A DNA stretch of 64,000 nucleotides from Acidobacteriota bacterium (lineage in GTDB: Bacteria > Acidobacteriota > Vicinamibacteria > Vicinamibacterales > UBA8438): assembly GCA_009838525.1 (NCBI GenBank), contig VXRJ01000034.1:640-64639 (forward strand), written 5' to 3'. A program made the translations under genes and the position numbers. Below, in pieces: positions 55,359 through 64,000 of the stretch (the first letter of the stretch is position 1; every line of letters starts with the position of its first letter). The notes under the pieces are model-generated. The model did no database searches. It was not told where the DNA came from and was given only the letters and a program-made list of their open reading frames with translations.

Positions 55359-58316
55359 TTGCGAAGTCTCCAATATCGTACGCGCGGTCGTCGTCGGCAG
55401 GCATGTGGGGTTGCCACGGTCACAGTTTCCCTCATCTTCGCCGTTGCCACGACGGGTGCCGCTCAGTCCCTCGCATCGGTCCAGGGGTTCGTGAGCGACG
55501 AAACCGGGGCCTTCCTTCCGGGGGTGACGGTCGAACTCGTGGACCTCGAGCGAGGCCAGCGCCGCATGGCGGTGACGAACCGGCAAGGCCTCTTCGTCCT
55601 CCGCGCGATTCCCGGCGGGCGGTACGACCTCGTCGCAACCCTGGAGGGATTCCGCACGACTCGCCGCGAAAATATCCGCCTCCTCGTCGGGCAGAGCCTC
55701 GACGTGGATCTGAGGCTCGGCCTCGCCTCGGTCGAGGAGACCGTCCTGGTCGTCGGCGAGACGCCGCTGCTTGAAGTGGGGCGCGCGGGCGTGGCCGGGT
55801 ACGTGAACGAGGAAGAGATCGCCAATCTGCCGATCTCGGGCCGTGACTTCGTGCGGTTCGCCCTCCTGATGCCGACGGTGCAGGTGGACGCGCGCGGCAG
55901 GCTGTCGTTCAGCGGCCAGCGCGCAGTGAACTCGGGATTCACCATCGACGGCGCCGACGCGAAGAGCGCGTTCTTCGGCTTCGGGCGGGGCGGGCTGGCC
56001 AGGGAGGGCGGCGGCGCTCTGGTCGCGCAGGAATCCGTCCAGGAGTTCCAGGTGGTCACGAGCGGGTACTCGGCCGAAGCCGGCCGCTCGGGCGGCGGCG
56101 CCATGAACGTGATCACCAAGAGCGGCACCAACGACTTGGCTGGTTCCGTCGTTCTCTTCGGGCGCGACGATCAACTGGCGGCCCGGCTGCCGCGTTCGCC
56201 GCTCGACGCCGCCCGCGGCGTGCCCGCGGACGACTTGCGCTACGAGGTGGACGAGTTCCGCCGCTACAACTGGGGGGCCTCCCTCGGCGGGCCGATCCGG
56301 CGCGACCGCACCCACTTCTTCGTCTCTTACGATCAGACCGCCCAGAACCAGCCCTTCCTCAGGCACATCCGTGGACGCGGGCAGTACGACGCGGTCCTCG
56401 GGAGCTTCCCGGAGCTTCTGGCCGGTTACGTGCCGAACGACGACGGGGCCGCCGCCGCCGACCCCCACAACGGACGAACCGCGAGCGGACGATTCGTGCG
56501 GGAGACCGACAACCTGATTCTGTTCGGCAAGCTCAATCACCGGGCGACAGACCGGCACTCGCTCGCGTTGCGCTACAACTTCACCCGCTATTCGCGCGTG
56601 TCGGACTTCGTCGGCGAGGAATCACGGCGGTTCGTGAAGAGCCACTCCACGGTGGGCGAGCTCGTCTCGATGGTCGGACGGAGCGGCGTCAACGAGCTCC
56701 GCGCCCAGTTCGCCTACGACGACTTCGACCGTCGGTCGCACCTGCCCGACAGCGCGCTTCAGGCGCACTTCAGCATCTTCTATCCGTCGTTCGGATCCTT
56801 CGGCAAACCCTGGTGGCTGCCGGTCTCCAACGACGAGCACAAGCTCGAGATCCAGGAGCGGTTCTCCTATGTATCGGGGAACCACGAGCTGCGCGCGGGC
56901 TTCTCCCTGAGCCACGACGCCCTGAGCGAGTTCTTCGCGGGGAACGCCGACGGAAACTACGACTTCGACACGCTTCAGGACTTCGCTGCCGGCACGCCCG
57001 CGCGCGCCATCATCTTCTTCGGGATCATGGAGAACCCCAACTTCGAGGTGTCCCAGCAGATTCTCGGCGCCTACGTCCAGGACTCCTGGAGCCCGAGCCG
57101 GAGCCTCACGCTGCAGATCGGCGCCCGTTGGGACGGCACCCTGAACCCCGGCGGGATCGAGCACGTGCTGCCCGCGGGGCGACGCATCCCCGATGATCTC
57201 GACAACTTCTCACCCCGCGCCGGCGTGGTCTGGTCGCCCGACTCGCGGAGCGTCGTCCGGGCCTCGGCGGGGGTCTTTTACGCTCGCACGCCGACGCTGC
57301 TCTTTTCGACCGCCCACAGCGACACCGGCATCTATCCGCGCTACGGAAACGCGATCGTGTCGCCGGGAGACACGGGCTTCGTGCCCCTGGGTTCGCCGAT
57401 CGCCAACGACAGCCCGCCGGCCGGCCTGATTCCCGCGCTGAGCCACTTCGATCCCGGCTTCGAGGATCCGCGCACGATCCGCGTCAACGTCGGGTACGAG
57501 CGCGAGCTCGGCGGCAACCTCGCCGCCTCGTTCGATCTGCTGCATGCGCGGGGCGACTCGCTCGCCTCGAACTTCGATGCGAACGTCCCGGCGCCGACAC
57601 GCGACCCGTTCGGGCGGCCGGTATACGCCGGCAAGCGCATCAACCCGGCCTACGGGCCCATCCTGGTGCGCGCCTCACCGGCCCGCTCCGACTACCTGGC
57701 GCTCACCGCCGGCCTGCGTCGGCGTTTCAGCGACGGGGTCCAGTTCCAGGCTCACTACACGTGGTCGCGCGACCGCTCGAACGACGACAACGAACGCTCG
57801 GGGAGCCTGACGCTCACCGACCCCACGGATCCTGACTACGACTGGGGGCTCTCGATCCGCGACATCCCCCACCGCCTTGTGGCGAGCGGCATCTTCGCTC
57901 TGCCCTTCGACGTCACCGCGAGCGCGATTCTGACGGCCCAGTCGGGCGCTCCCTTTACCGCGCTCGATCCGGCGGTGGGCTTCCACAACCACCCCGGCTT
58001 CGCCATCGGTCCGCATGGGGCCCAGACCCGGGCGGTGGTCGACGGCGAGCTCGCGCCCGTGAACGGCGAGCGGAACGCGTCGTGGACCAACCTCGATCTG
58101 CGGCTGACCCGGCACTTTCAACTGGCCGGAGCGCGGGTGGAGGGGCTTTTCGAGGTTTTCAACCTCCTGAACACCGGCGCCTTCCGGGTCGGGCACGCCG
58201 ACCAGCAAGAGGTCTTCCAGAACGACGGCGTGACCCCGAACCCGGAGTTCGGCCTTGCCGGCGTGCTCGTCGGCGCTCCGCGCCAGGCGCAGCTCGGCCT
58301 GCGCATCGCGTTCTGA
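55359..58316 (+). CDS. TonB-dependent receptor with carboxypeptidase-regulatory domain (Oar-like)
   Basis: 985 residues from a TTG at 55359 (no better start is visible; there is no clear ribosome binding site). Signal peptide VATVTVSLIFAVATTGAAQ. A CarboxypepD_reg-like Ig domain follows (about residues 38-120, GFVSDETGAFLPGVTVELV), then a plug domain (VVTSGYSAEAGRSGGGAMNVITKSGTN) and a long beta-barrel with alternating aromatic segments (SLTLQIGARWDG, NVGYERELGGNLAASFDLLHARG) ending GLRIAF with a C-terminal Phe. It belongs to the Oar-like group common in Acidobacteria and Bacteroidetes. The substrate is unknown; neighbours suggest a sugar/alcohol or a metal complex. Confidence 0.93.
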   Translation: MRSLQYRTRGRRRQACGVATVTVSLIFAVATTGAAQSLASVQGFVSDETGAFLPGVTVELVDLERGQRRMAVTNRQGLFVLRAIPGGRYDLVATLEGFRTTRRENIRLLVGQSLDVDLRLGLASVEETVLVVGETPLLEVGRAGVAGYVNEEEIANLPISGRDFVRFALLMPTVQVDARGRLSFSGQRAVNSGFTIDGADAKSAFFGFGRGGLAREGGGALVAQESVQEFQVVTSGYSAEAGRSGGGAMNVITKSGTNDLAGSVVLFGRDDQLAARLPRSPLDAARGVPADDLRYEVDEFRRYNWGASLGGPIRRDRTHFFVSYDQTAQNQPFLRHIRGRGQYDAVLGSFPELLAGYVPNDDGAAAADPHNGRTASGRFVRETDNLILFGKLNHRATDRHSLALRYNFTRYSRVSDFVGEESRRFVKSHSTVGELVSMVGRSGVNELRAQFAYDDFDRRSHLPDSALQAHFSIFYPSFGSFGKPWWLPVSNDEHKLEIQERFSYVSGNHELRAGFSLSHDALSEFFAGNADGNYDFDTLQDFAAGTPARAIIFFGIMENPNFEVSQQILGAYVQDSWSPSRSLTLQIGARWDGTLNPGGIEHVLPAGRRIPDDLDNFSPRAGVVWSPDSRSVVRASAGVFYARTPTLLFSTAHSDTGIYPRYGNAIVSPGDTGFVPLGSPIANDSPPAGLIPALSHFDPGFEDPRTIRVNVGYERELGGNLAASFDLLHARGDSLASNFDANVPAPTRDPFGRPVYAGKRINPAYGPILVRASPARSDYLALTAGLRRRFSDGVQFQAHYTWSRDRSNDDNERSGSLTLTDPTDPDYDWGLSIRDIPHRLVASGIFALPFDVTASAILTAQSGAPFTALDPAVGFHNHPGFAIGPHGAQTRAVVDGELAPVNGERNASWTNLDLRLTRHFQLAGARVEGLFEVFNLLNTGAFRVGHADQQEVFQNDGVTPNPEFGLAGVLVGAPRQAQLGLRIAF

Positions 58317-58402
58317 CGGCAAGGTCGGTGATCCCGGTTCGGCTAGTGGTCGTCACGGCGTGTTGCGTCCGCGCCTCTTGCGCGTTGGGCTCGAAACTGG
58401 GA

Positions 58403-58428
58403 TTGCCGGCGGCGCCCTGCAATACACT
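58403..58428 (+). promoter_or_regulatory. Predicted promoter of the sterol methyltransferase gene
   Basis: TTGCCG (58403-58408) and TACACT (58423-58428) with a 14-bp spacer lie in the 150-bp gap, 38 bp before the ATG at 58467. Confidence 0.35.
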
Positions 58429-58466
58429 AGCCACTGTTTGGGGGGTGGGAAAGCGGGAACGCGGCC

Positions 58467-59519
58467 ATGAAGGGCACCAGACAAATCCGCGAACTATCCG
58501 AGGGGTTGAGAACCGCGTTCGACGGCTCGAACGTCGCGCACCGAGTGCAGGACTTCGAGGGATGGACCGACCGGGTGTCCGACGAGGATTCCGCCGGGGG
58601 GTACGACCACACGCGGACCGTCGGGGAGTACTACGACCTTTGTACCGAGTTCATGGTCTGGGGTTGGGGAGAATCCCTGCACTTCGCGCCGCTGTTTCCT
58701 CGCGAAAGCCTGGAGGACTCCAAGATCCGGCACCAGAAATCCATGATCTCGAAGCTCGAACTGCGTCCGGGCATGACGGTCGTGGATGTCGGCTGTGGGA
58801 TCGGCGGTCCGATGCGCCGGGTTGCCCGCGAGTCCGGTGTCCGTGTTGTCGGGATCAACCTCAGTGAAGTCCAGTGCAACACCGCCCGGCGGTTGAATGC
58901 CGCCGCGGGGCTCGCTGACCAGACCGACTGCCTCCGGTGCAGTTTCATGGACATGAGCGCGATCGCGGATCAGACCTTCGACCGGGGCTACGCGATCGAG
59001 TCAACCTGCCATGCGCCCGACAAGGCTGGCGCGTTCGCCGAAATCTACCGGGTCCTGAAGCCCGGCGCCCTCTTCTGGGGTCAGGAAATGTGCATGACCG
59101 ACCTGTACGACCCTGGGCGCGACCTGCACCGCGCCATCAAGCGGGAGCTCAGGCACGGCATCGCACTCAAGGACATTGCGACGTGCGGGGAGGTGAACCG
59201 GGCGCTCGAAACCGCGGGATTCGAAGTCGTGGAGGGTGAAGACCTCGCCGCCCGGCAGCGCGGCCCGGGCACATCGTGGTATCAGCCCATGGACACCCGG
59301 CGCGGGCTGCCGGGCGGCGCCTTCCGCCGGATTCCGATAGGCCGCAAGGCGACGCGGTGGGGAATCAGGATGGCCGAGTTCTTCGGTGTGTTCCCGAAGG
59401 GCTCGGCGGAGGTGGTCGCGCTGCTGGATCGGACCGCAAATGCCTATGTCGCGGGGGGCAGGGCAGGGATCTTCACGCCGCTCTACTGTTTCCTGGCGCG
59501 CCGGCCGCTGTCGGGTTAG
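58467..59519 (+). CDS. Sterol C-24 methyltransferase-like (ERG6/SMT) protein
   Basis: 350 residues, about the length of eukaryotic SMTs. All four SMT signature regions are recognisable: region I VWGWGESLHFAP (64-75; eukaryotes have YEYGWG.SFHFA), the SAM-binding motif VDVGCGIGGPMRRVAR (106-121), region III YAIESTCHAP (175-184) and region IV CMTDLYDPGRDLHRAIKREL. The C-terminal Sterol_MT_C-like part (about 275-350) ends GIFTPLYCFLARRPL, very like plant and fungal SMTs. SMTs add a methyl group to C-24 of the sterol side chain. No signal peptide. It sits alone on this strand, convergent with the RND and P450 genes. Bacterial SMTs are known only from a few uncultured lineages. Confidence 0.85.
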   Translation: MKGTRQIRELSEGLRTAFDGSNVAHRVQDFEGWTDRVSDEDSAGGYDHTRTVGEYYDLCTEFMVWGWGESLHFAPLFPRESLEDSKIRHQKSMISKLELRPGMTVVDVGCGIGGPMRRVARESGVRVVGINLSEVQCNTARRLNAAAGLADQTDCLRCSFMDMSAIADQTFDRGYAIESTCHAPDKAGAFAEIYRVLKPGALFWGQEMCMTDLYDPGRDLHRAIKRELRHGIALKDIATCGEVNRALETAGFEVVEGEDLAARQRGPGTSWYQPMDTRRGLPGGAFRRIPIGRKATRWGIRMAEFFGVFPKGSAEVVALLDRTANAYVAGGRAGIFTPLYCFLARRPLSG

Positions 59520-59555
59520 CCCCGTTCCCCTTGGGGCCCTGCCCCCGAGCGCCCG

Positions 59556-62500
59556 TCAAGTGGAGGCGTTGCGGGCCAGTTCTTGCCGCGTCGAGGTCAG
59601 GCGCAGGTGCAGCGAGGAAAGCGCGGGTACCAGGAACATGACGATCACCGTTGTGAAGAGGATGCCGCAGCCGATCGAGGCGGAGAAGGGCACAAAGAAC
59701 TGCGCCTGAATCGCGTCCTCGAGAATCAGGGGGGTGAAGCCGAGGAAGGTCGTCAGGGAAGTCAGCATGATCGGGCGAAAGCGTCCCTTCGCACCCTCGA
59801 TGATCGCGGTTCGTCCCGGAATGTCCTCCCTGAGCTTCTGATCGGTGAAATCGATCATCACCAGGGAATCGTTCACCACCACGCCGGCGAGGCCGAATAT
59901 CCCGACAAAGGACTCCGCGCTCAGCGCCACCCCCAGGGCCCAGTGACCCAGGATCACGCCGATGAACCCAAACGGGATGATGGCCATGATGATGAACGGT
60001 TTGGTATAGGAGCGCAGCGGAATGGCCAGCAGCGCGAAGATCATGAGCAACGCGATCGCGAATCCGCGATAGAGACCGCCCAATGAGTCGAGTTGCTGCT
60101 GCTGTTCACCTCCGAAGGTGTACGTGAGTTCCGGGTTTTCGTCGATGAGTTCCGCCAGGATGGTGTTCTCCAGAATGTCATTGGCGGTCGCCGCGGAAAC
60201 CACACTGGCATCCACATCGGCGGTCACCGTGACAATGCGCTGGCCATCCTGGCGCCGGATGGCCGGCGGCGATGTGCCCGAACTCAGCGAAGCCACGCGG
60301 CTTACCGGCACGTCGGCGCCGGTTGGGGTACGGAGCCAATATCTCTCGACGTCGGTAATCGAGTTGCGCTGCTCCTCGGGTAGCCGCACGTAAACCCGAA
60401 CTTCTTCACGTCCTCGCTGCACCCGGACGGCTTCCGCGCCGAAGAAAGCGGCTCGCGTCTGCCAGGCAAGATCGTCAAGCGTGAGGCCGAGGGTGCGCGC
60501 ATCGGGAAGCAATCCCACCTGAACTTCCGGGATACCGGGAGTGTGATCAGAGCGTATGTCGAAGACGCCTCCGACTCCGCCGAGGTCCGCGACGGCGGAA
60601 TTCGCCATCGCGGTCAGGCGTTCCGGATCCGGGTGGGACAGCGCGGCCTCGACGGGGTTCCCCAGTGTGTAGATCTCGCTGATGAAGGTGACCGCGCGCA
60701 CCTGCGGCAGGACACCCACCTCCTCGCGCCATGCCTGCACGACTTCTCCCGAAGTGATGCGCCGCTGCTGCGCGCTCAGGAGCTTGAACTCGATGGTGGC
60801 GATGTTGGTTTCCGGGTTCAGGGTGGGCGAGGGGTTGAGGCCCCCGGTTTCGATCCGCGAACGCTGACCGACGACGACCGTAACGCCGGACAGCAGAGGA
60901 GGCGCATCCGCGGGCCGGCCTTCGGAAAGCCGCTCCACGGCCCGGCGACCGGCTGATTCGAGTTCCTGCGCCACGGCGTACGTCTGCGGCGCGGTCGTTC
61001 CGTCCGGCATTTCGAGAGTGGCGATTGCGAAATCGCCTTCGACCTCGGTCGCAAAGGTGGACCGGACGATACCGGCCGGAATGAGGGAAACGCTCACGAC
61101 GAGCAGCGCAACGGCCGCCGAGACCGTCACCCCGGGCCAGTCCGTCGCGAACTGGATTCCCCGGTCCAGGGGTCCCTGCACAAAACGGTGCAACAGGGAA
61201 TCGACACGACTCCGGATCCGGTTAACGAATCGTTCCCCGCGTGTAGTGGGCGCCCAATCCGGACCGTGCACATGATGGGAGAGGTGGTTGGGCAGCACCA
61301 GCAGCGATTCGGCCAGCGAGATCAACAGCGTGGCAATGACGACGATCGGCAGTGCCTTCCAGACCTCTCCGAAGCCCGCGGGTATGAAGAGCAGCGGCAG
61401 GAACGCCACGACGGTCGTCAGCACCGCGAAGATCAGCGGCACCTTGATGCGTCGCGCACCCCGGATCGCTGCAACAACCCCCGGCGTGCCGCGCATTCGT
61501 TCCAGGTGAATGTGCTCGGACACGACGATCGCATCGTCCACGACGATTCCGATGGCAAGCACGAAAGCGAACAGCGACACCTCATGGAGCGGGATGTCGA
61601 ACATCATCATGGCGGCCAGGGCGCCGATCGCGGAAACGCCGAGACCGACGGCGACCCAAAACGCCAGCCGGATTTCGAGAAAAAGGCCGAGCGCGAGCAA
61701 GACCAGCAACAGCCCCAAGGCTCCGTTCTTGAGGAGAAGGAGGCCGCGCTCCACGAAGATCGAAGAGTCGTCGCTCCAGATGTTGATGCCCACCCCGTCG
61801 GGAAGCGCGGGGGTCAACTCGTTCGCAACGTAGTCACGAACAGCGCTCGCCACGTCCATCACCCTCTCGCCGTCGGCTCGCGAGACTTCGACGAACACGG
61901 CGGGGCGCCCCTCGTGCCGGACGAGCAAGCCGGAATCCTCGAAGCCGTCGCGCACCTCGGCGATGTCACCCAGGCGCACCACCGTGCCGTCTTCGCGGCC
62001 GAGGATGACGATGTTCTCGAAATCCTGCTGATCGTAGCTCTGGCCGAGCGTCCGAACCCGCACCTCGGACCGCTCGGTATTGATGCTGCCCGCGGACAGG
62101 TCCAGGGAACCGCGGCGAATCGTACTGGCGACATCGGTCAGCGTGAGCCCCAGGGCTCGCAGCCGCTGCAGCGGCACCTCGATCGAGATTTCGTAGTTGC
62201 GAACCCCGCTGGTCTCGACCTGGGACACGTCCGGGAGCGAAGCGAGATCGTCCTCGATACGGTAGGCGAGCTCTTTCAGCGAGCGCTCGGGAACGTCGCC
62301 GTAGAGGACGAGACGCATCATGCTCTGGGCGTTGGTCATTTCCCGGATTTGGGGCCGTTCGGCTGCGCCCGGGAACGTCTGAATGCGCCCGACCGCCGAC
62401 TCGACTTCATCCCTCTTCGCGCCCATGTCCGTCCCCGAATCGAATTCGACCCTGACGGACGCCATTCCCGGGGCCGCTACGGAGCGGACCGTCTTCACGT

Positions 62501-62765
62501 CGGCCAGTCCCCGGACCTCATCCTCGATCTTGACGACGATGGCCTCCTCCACCTCTTCGGGGGTTGCTCCGGGGAGCGCCACGGAGATTTCGAACTGGTT
62601 GAAGGGCACCGTGGGCCACGCTTCCTGCTCGAGGCCGGTCAGCGACACGAGGCCCACCGCGAGGATGCCGAACATCAACAGATTGGACGCGACGCCGTTG
62701 CTCGCCATGTAGGCGATCGGTCCACCGGGTTCGGCGTGGTCGCCTCGGTTGGGGCTCATTGGCAA
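59556..62765 (-). CDS. RND efflux permease (AcrB/HAE1 family)
   Basis: 1069 residues with a start ATG at 62765 (another at 62759). Twelve helices in two repeats; the first helix region ASNGVASNLLMFGILAVGLVSL is followed by the periplasmic pore domain (EEAIVVKIEDEVRGL). The proton-relay Asp pair is present in helix 4 (IGIVVDDAIVVSEH), and the second repeat has GVVVNDSLVMIDF at the position where AcrB carries Lys, so this belongs to the Lys-lacking NDSLV subgroup. The family exports lipids, drugs or metals together with a periplasmic adaptor and an outer-membrane channel, which are not in this window. It is 61 bp downstream of the P450 gene on the same strand, so both are probably co-transcribed. 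Confidence 0.93.
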   Translation of the reverse strand: MPMSPNRGDHAEPGGPIAYMASNGVASNLLMFGILAVGLVSLTGLEQEAWPTVPFNQFEISVALPGATPEEVEEAIVVKIEDEVRGLADVKTVRSVAAPGMASVRVEFDSGTDMGAKRDEVESAVGRIQTFPGAAERPQIREMTNAQSMMRLVLYGDVPERSLKELAYRIEDDLASLPDVSQVETSGVRNYEISIEVPLQRLRALGLTLTDVASTIRRGSLDLSAGSINTERSEVRVRTLGQSYDQQDFENIVILGREDGTVVRLGDIAEVRDGFEDSGLLVRHEGRPAVFVEVSRADGERVMDVASAVRDYVANELTPALPDGVGINIWSDDSSIFVERGLLLLKNGALGLLLVLLALGLFLEIRLAFWVAVGLGVSAIGALAAMMMFDIPLHEVSLFAFVLAIGIVVDDAIVVSEHIHLERMRGTPGVVAAIRGARRIKVPLIFAVLTTVVAFLPLLFIPAGFGEVWKALPIVVIATLLISLAESLLVLPNHLSHHVHGPDWAPTTRGERFVNRIRSRVDSLLHRFVQGPLDRGIQFATDWPGVTVSAAVALLVVSVSLIPAGIVRSTFATEVEGDFAIATLEMPDGTTAPQTYAVAQELESAGRRAVERLSEGRPADAPPLLSGVTVVVGQRSRIETGGLNPSPTLNPETNIATIEFKLLSAQQRRITSGEVVQAWREEVGVLPQVRAVTFISEIYTLGNPVEAALSHPDPERLTAMANSAVADLGGVGGVFDIRSDHTPGIPEVQVGLLPDARTLGLTLDDLAWQTRAAFFGAEAVRVQRGREEVRVYVRLPEEQRNSITDVERYWLRTPTGADVPVSRVASLSSGTSPPAIRRQDGQRIVTVTADVDASVVSAATANDILENTILAELIDENPELTYTFGGEQQQQLDSLGGLYRGFAIALLMIFALLAIPLRSYTKPFIIMAIIPFGFIGVILGHWALGVALSAESFVGIFGLAGVVVNDSLVMIDFTDQKLREDIPGRTAIIEGAKGRFRPIMLTSLTTFLGFTPLILEDAIQAQFFVPFSASIGCGILFTTVIVMFLVPALSSLHLRLTSTRQELARNAST

Positions 62766-62826
62766 AGGTCGGAGCGGGTCTGGAAAAGCACTCGGGGGTC
62801 GGCTGGGCCGCTACGCGCTTCCGCGC

Positions 62827-64000
62827 TCACACGGGATTCGGAATCTGGGCGACGCGGAACTTCAGTTTCTTGTTGGGGGCCAGGGTCGGGAACGGGTTGA
62901 TTCCCATGCTGTAATTGGCGGGCACCACTTCGAGCTGCAGGTGATGGGCGATGAGCAGGACATTCACAGCCATCTGCAGTTCCACCCACCGATGGCCGAG
63001 GCACATGTGCGTACCCAGGCCGTAGGGAGCGTAAGCGCCCGGCTGCAAGTGTTCGGCTCGCTCTGGCAGGTACCGATCTATGTCGAACTTCGACGGTTCC
63101 GGGTACAGATCGTCGTCGTAGTGCGGCGCCGTCTGGCAAATCAACGCCATCGTCTTCGTCGGGATCTCGTAGCCGCTGACGATGCACTCGTTCATGACCG
63201 TTCTCAACTGCCAGGGAATCACGGGGTACATACGCGAGGACTCCATGCAGAGACGAACCGTGACGTCGATGCTGTCGTGATTGAAATCGCCGTCCTCCGG
63301 TTCACGACCGTTCCCGAAGAGCGACTCGGCTTCGCTCCGAACTCTTGCATACACGTCCGGGTGACGAGCCATGTTGTATATGGTGAAGGCCAATCCACTG
63401 CCGAGATAGATGCTGGCAACCATGGCCGCCACGAACGGAAACGTGAGGTCGGTTTCAGGAAGAAACTGTGGATCGCTCTTGTGGAGTTCGAGGAGCGCGT
63501 CCGCTATGTCCCGCGGCTTTCCCTTGCGTTGGGCCGGCGTGTGCGATTCCAGAATCGCCTCCTGGAGCCTATTGACATGCTTCCCGTAGCGTTTCATCCT
63601 CGGCGTGGACAGCATGAAATCCGGCAAAGCGCCCTGGATCCGCGTCACCAGCGCGCGGTGTTCAAAAGCCAACAGTTCGTCAACATAGTGGCTGCAATCC
63701 ACTCCCATCGTGAGATGGGAGATCTGGCTGCTGATGTGGTTTTGAAAGTCCTCGGTGCCGCGGAAGACGTCCCCTTCCTTCCACCGACTGAGTGATTTCC
63801 GGCAGTTGTCTATCAGCTCCGGCAACCGCGACGCCAACGTGGCGCGGGAATACGCACTCTGGAGCGATTTGCGCATTCGATAGTGTTCTGCGCCATCCAT
63901 CCCCGGCATGCTCCGGGAGGCGCCGAATGCCCTCTCCAGCCCTTCGATGTAGTCCTTGGAACGGAAGTAGAACCGCCCGTGCCTGTTAATCCAATGATTG
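62827..64000 (-). CDS. Cytochrome P450, partial (5' end beyond window), atypical I-helix
   Basis: The frame is open to the right window edge; about 391 residues are present and the N-terminus is missing. Heme-binding loop PYGLGTHMCLGHRW (F/Y-x-x-G-x-x-x-C-x-G), K-helix ExxR as ESSRMYP, and the PEPSKFDIDRYLPER meander are all present. In the I-helix, where most P450s read AG-x-D/E-T, the sequence is VASIYLGSGLAFTIYNM, with no acidic residue and no Thr. That resembles P450s that do not activate oxygen in the usual way (isomerases, peroxygenases). By eye the region around the C-terminal half recalls CYP51-type sterol enzymes, but the CYP51 I-helix motif is absent. It precedes the RND gene and faces the sterol methyltransferase. 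Confidence 0.88.
   Translation of the reverse strand, partial: NHWINRHGRFYFRSKDYIEGLERAFGASRSMPGMDGAEHYRMRKSLQSAYSRATLASRLPELIDNCRKSLSRWKEGDVFRGTEDFQNHISSQISHLTMGVDCSHYVDELLAFEHRALVTRIQGALPDFMLSTPRMKRYGKHVNRLQEAILESHTPAQRKGKPRDIADALLELHKSDPQFLPETDLTFPFVAAMVASIYLGSGLAFTIYNMARHPDVYARVRSEAESLFGNGREPEDGDFNHDSIDVTVRLCMESSRMYPVIPWQLRTVMNECIVSGYEIPTKTMALICQTAPHYDDDLYPEPSKFDIDRYLPERAEHLQPGAYAPYGLGTHMCLGHRWVELQMAVNVLLIAHHLQLEVVPANYSMGINPFPTLAPNKKLKFRVAQIPNPV

Noticed and set aside
53373-56558. 1061-codon minus-strand frame
   Set aside because: Covers the PQQ dehydrogenase and TonB receptor genes in antisense; composition is that of a shadow.
61188-62900. 570-codon plus-strand frame over the RND permease
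   Set aside because: Antisense to a clear RND transporter with intact helices and motifs.
62827-64000. Naming the P450 CYP51 (sterol 14-alpha-demethylase)
   Set aside because: The CYP51 I-helix motif is missing and the N-terminus is outside the window, so only a P450 call is justified.

Overview
The window is about 64 kb of GC-rich bacterial DNA. It is tightly packed, with about 48 protein-coding genes, no gap above 300 bp, and no rRNA, tRNA, CRISPR array or insertion sequence that I could see. The gene families point to an uncultured Acidobacteriota (Vicinamibacteria-like) lineage: three DUF4159 proteins, a MoxR/DUF58/BatA/DUF4175 operon, a DUF1501-DUF1800 pair, many exported quinoprotein propellers, S9 and M28 lipoprotein peptidases, and an Oar-type TonB receptor with a carboxypeptidase-regulatory domain. 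This placement is inferred from gene content, not from a marker gene.

Left part (1-14.8 kb): two exported proteins read leftward, the first cut by the window edge and carrying a perfect 32-bp palindrome. They are followed by a rightward operon: DUF4159, VWA/GATase-like membrane protein, caspase-fold protein without its cysteine, second DUF4159, MoxR AAA+ ATPase, DUF58, BatA/VWA and a 1191-residue DUF4175 protein. Several junctions overlap by a few bases, suggesting translational coupling. By analogy with other MoxR-VWA systems this looks like an envelope chaperone or stress complex.

Middle (14.8-30 kb): a DUF4097 adhesin-like lipoprotein, a phosphodiesterase lipoprotein, a VapBC toxin-antitoxin pair with a palindromic operator, a third DUF4159 gene coupled to a carboxylesterase, a Yip1-like protein, a Tat-exported DapA-family protein with a small barrel protein, two lipoprotein peptidases (S9 prolyl oligopeptidase, M28), and a large fusion of Fe-S nuclease, DEDD exonuclease and SF1 helicase.

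30-55 kb: four PQQ-type eight-bladed propeller dehydrogenases (30.2, 46.7, 50.0 and 53.6 kb) plus one sugar-dehydrogenase-like propeller, a cytochrome c and an SMP-30-like propeller. These suggest periplasmic alcohol/sugar oxidation, probably lanthanide-dependent for three of them. Interspersed are transporters (DASS and NCS2 families), a beta-lactamase-fold hydrolase, a nucleotidyltransferase pair, the DUF1800/DUF1501 operon, an Lgt-like protein and an AAA_14/DUF4143 ATPase next to a decayed PQQ gene end.

Right end (55.3-64 kb): a TonB-dependent receptor, then what I think is the most notable locus. A bacterial protein with all the signature regions of eukaryotic sterol C-24 methyltransferases (ERG6/SMT) faces, on the opposite strand, an RND permease and a cytochrome P450 with an unorthodox I-helix. 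Sterol side-chain alkylation in a bacterium is rare and relevant to sterane biomarkers.
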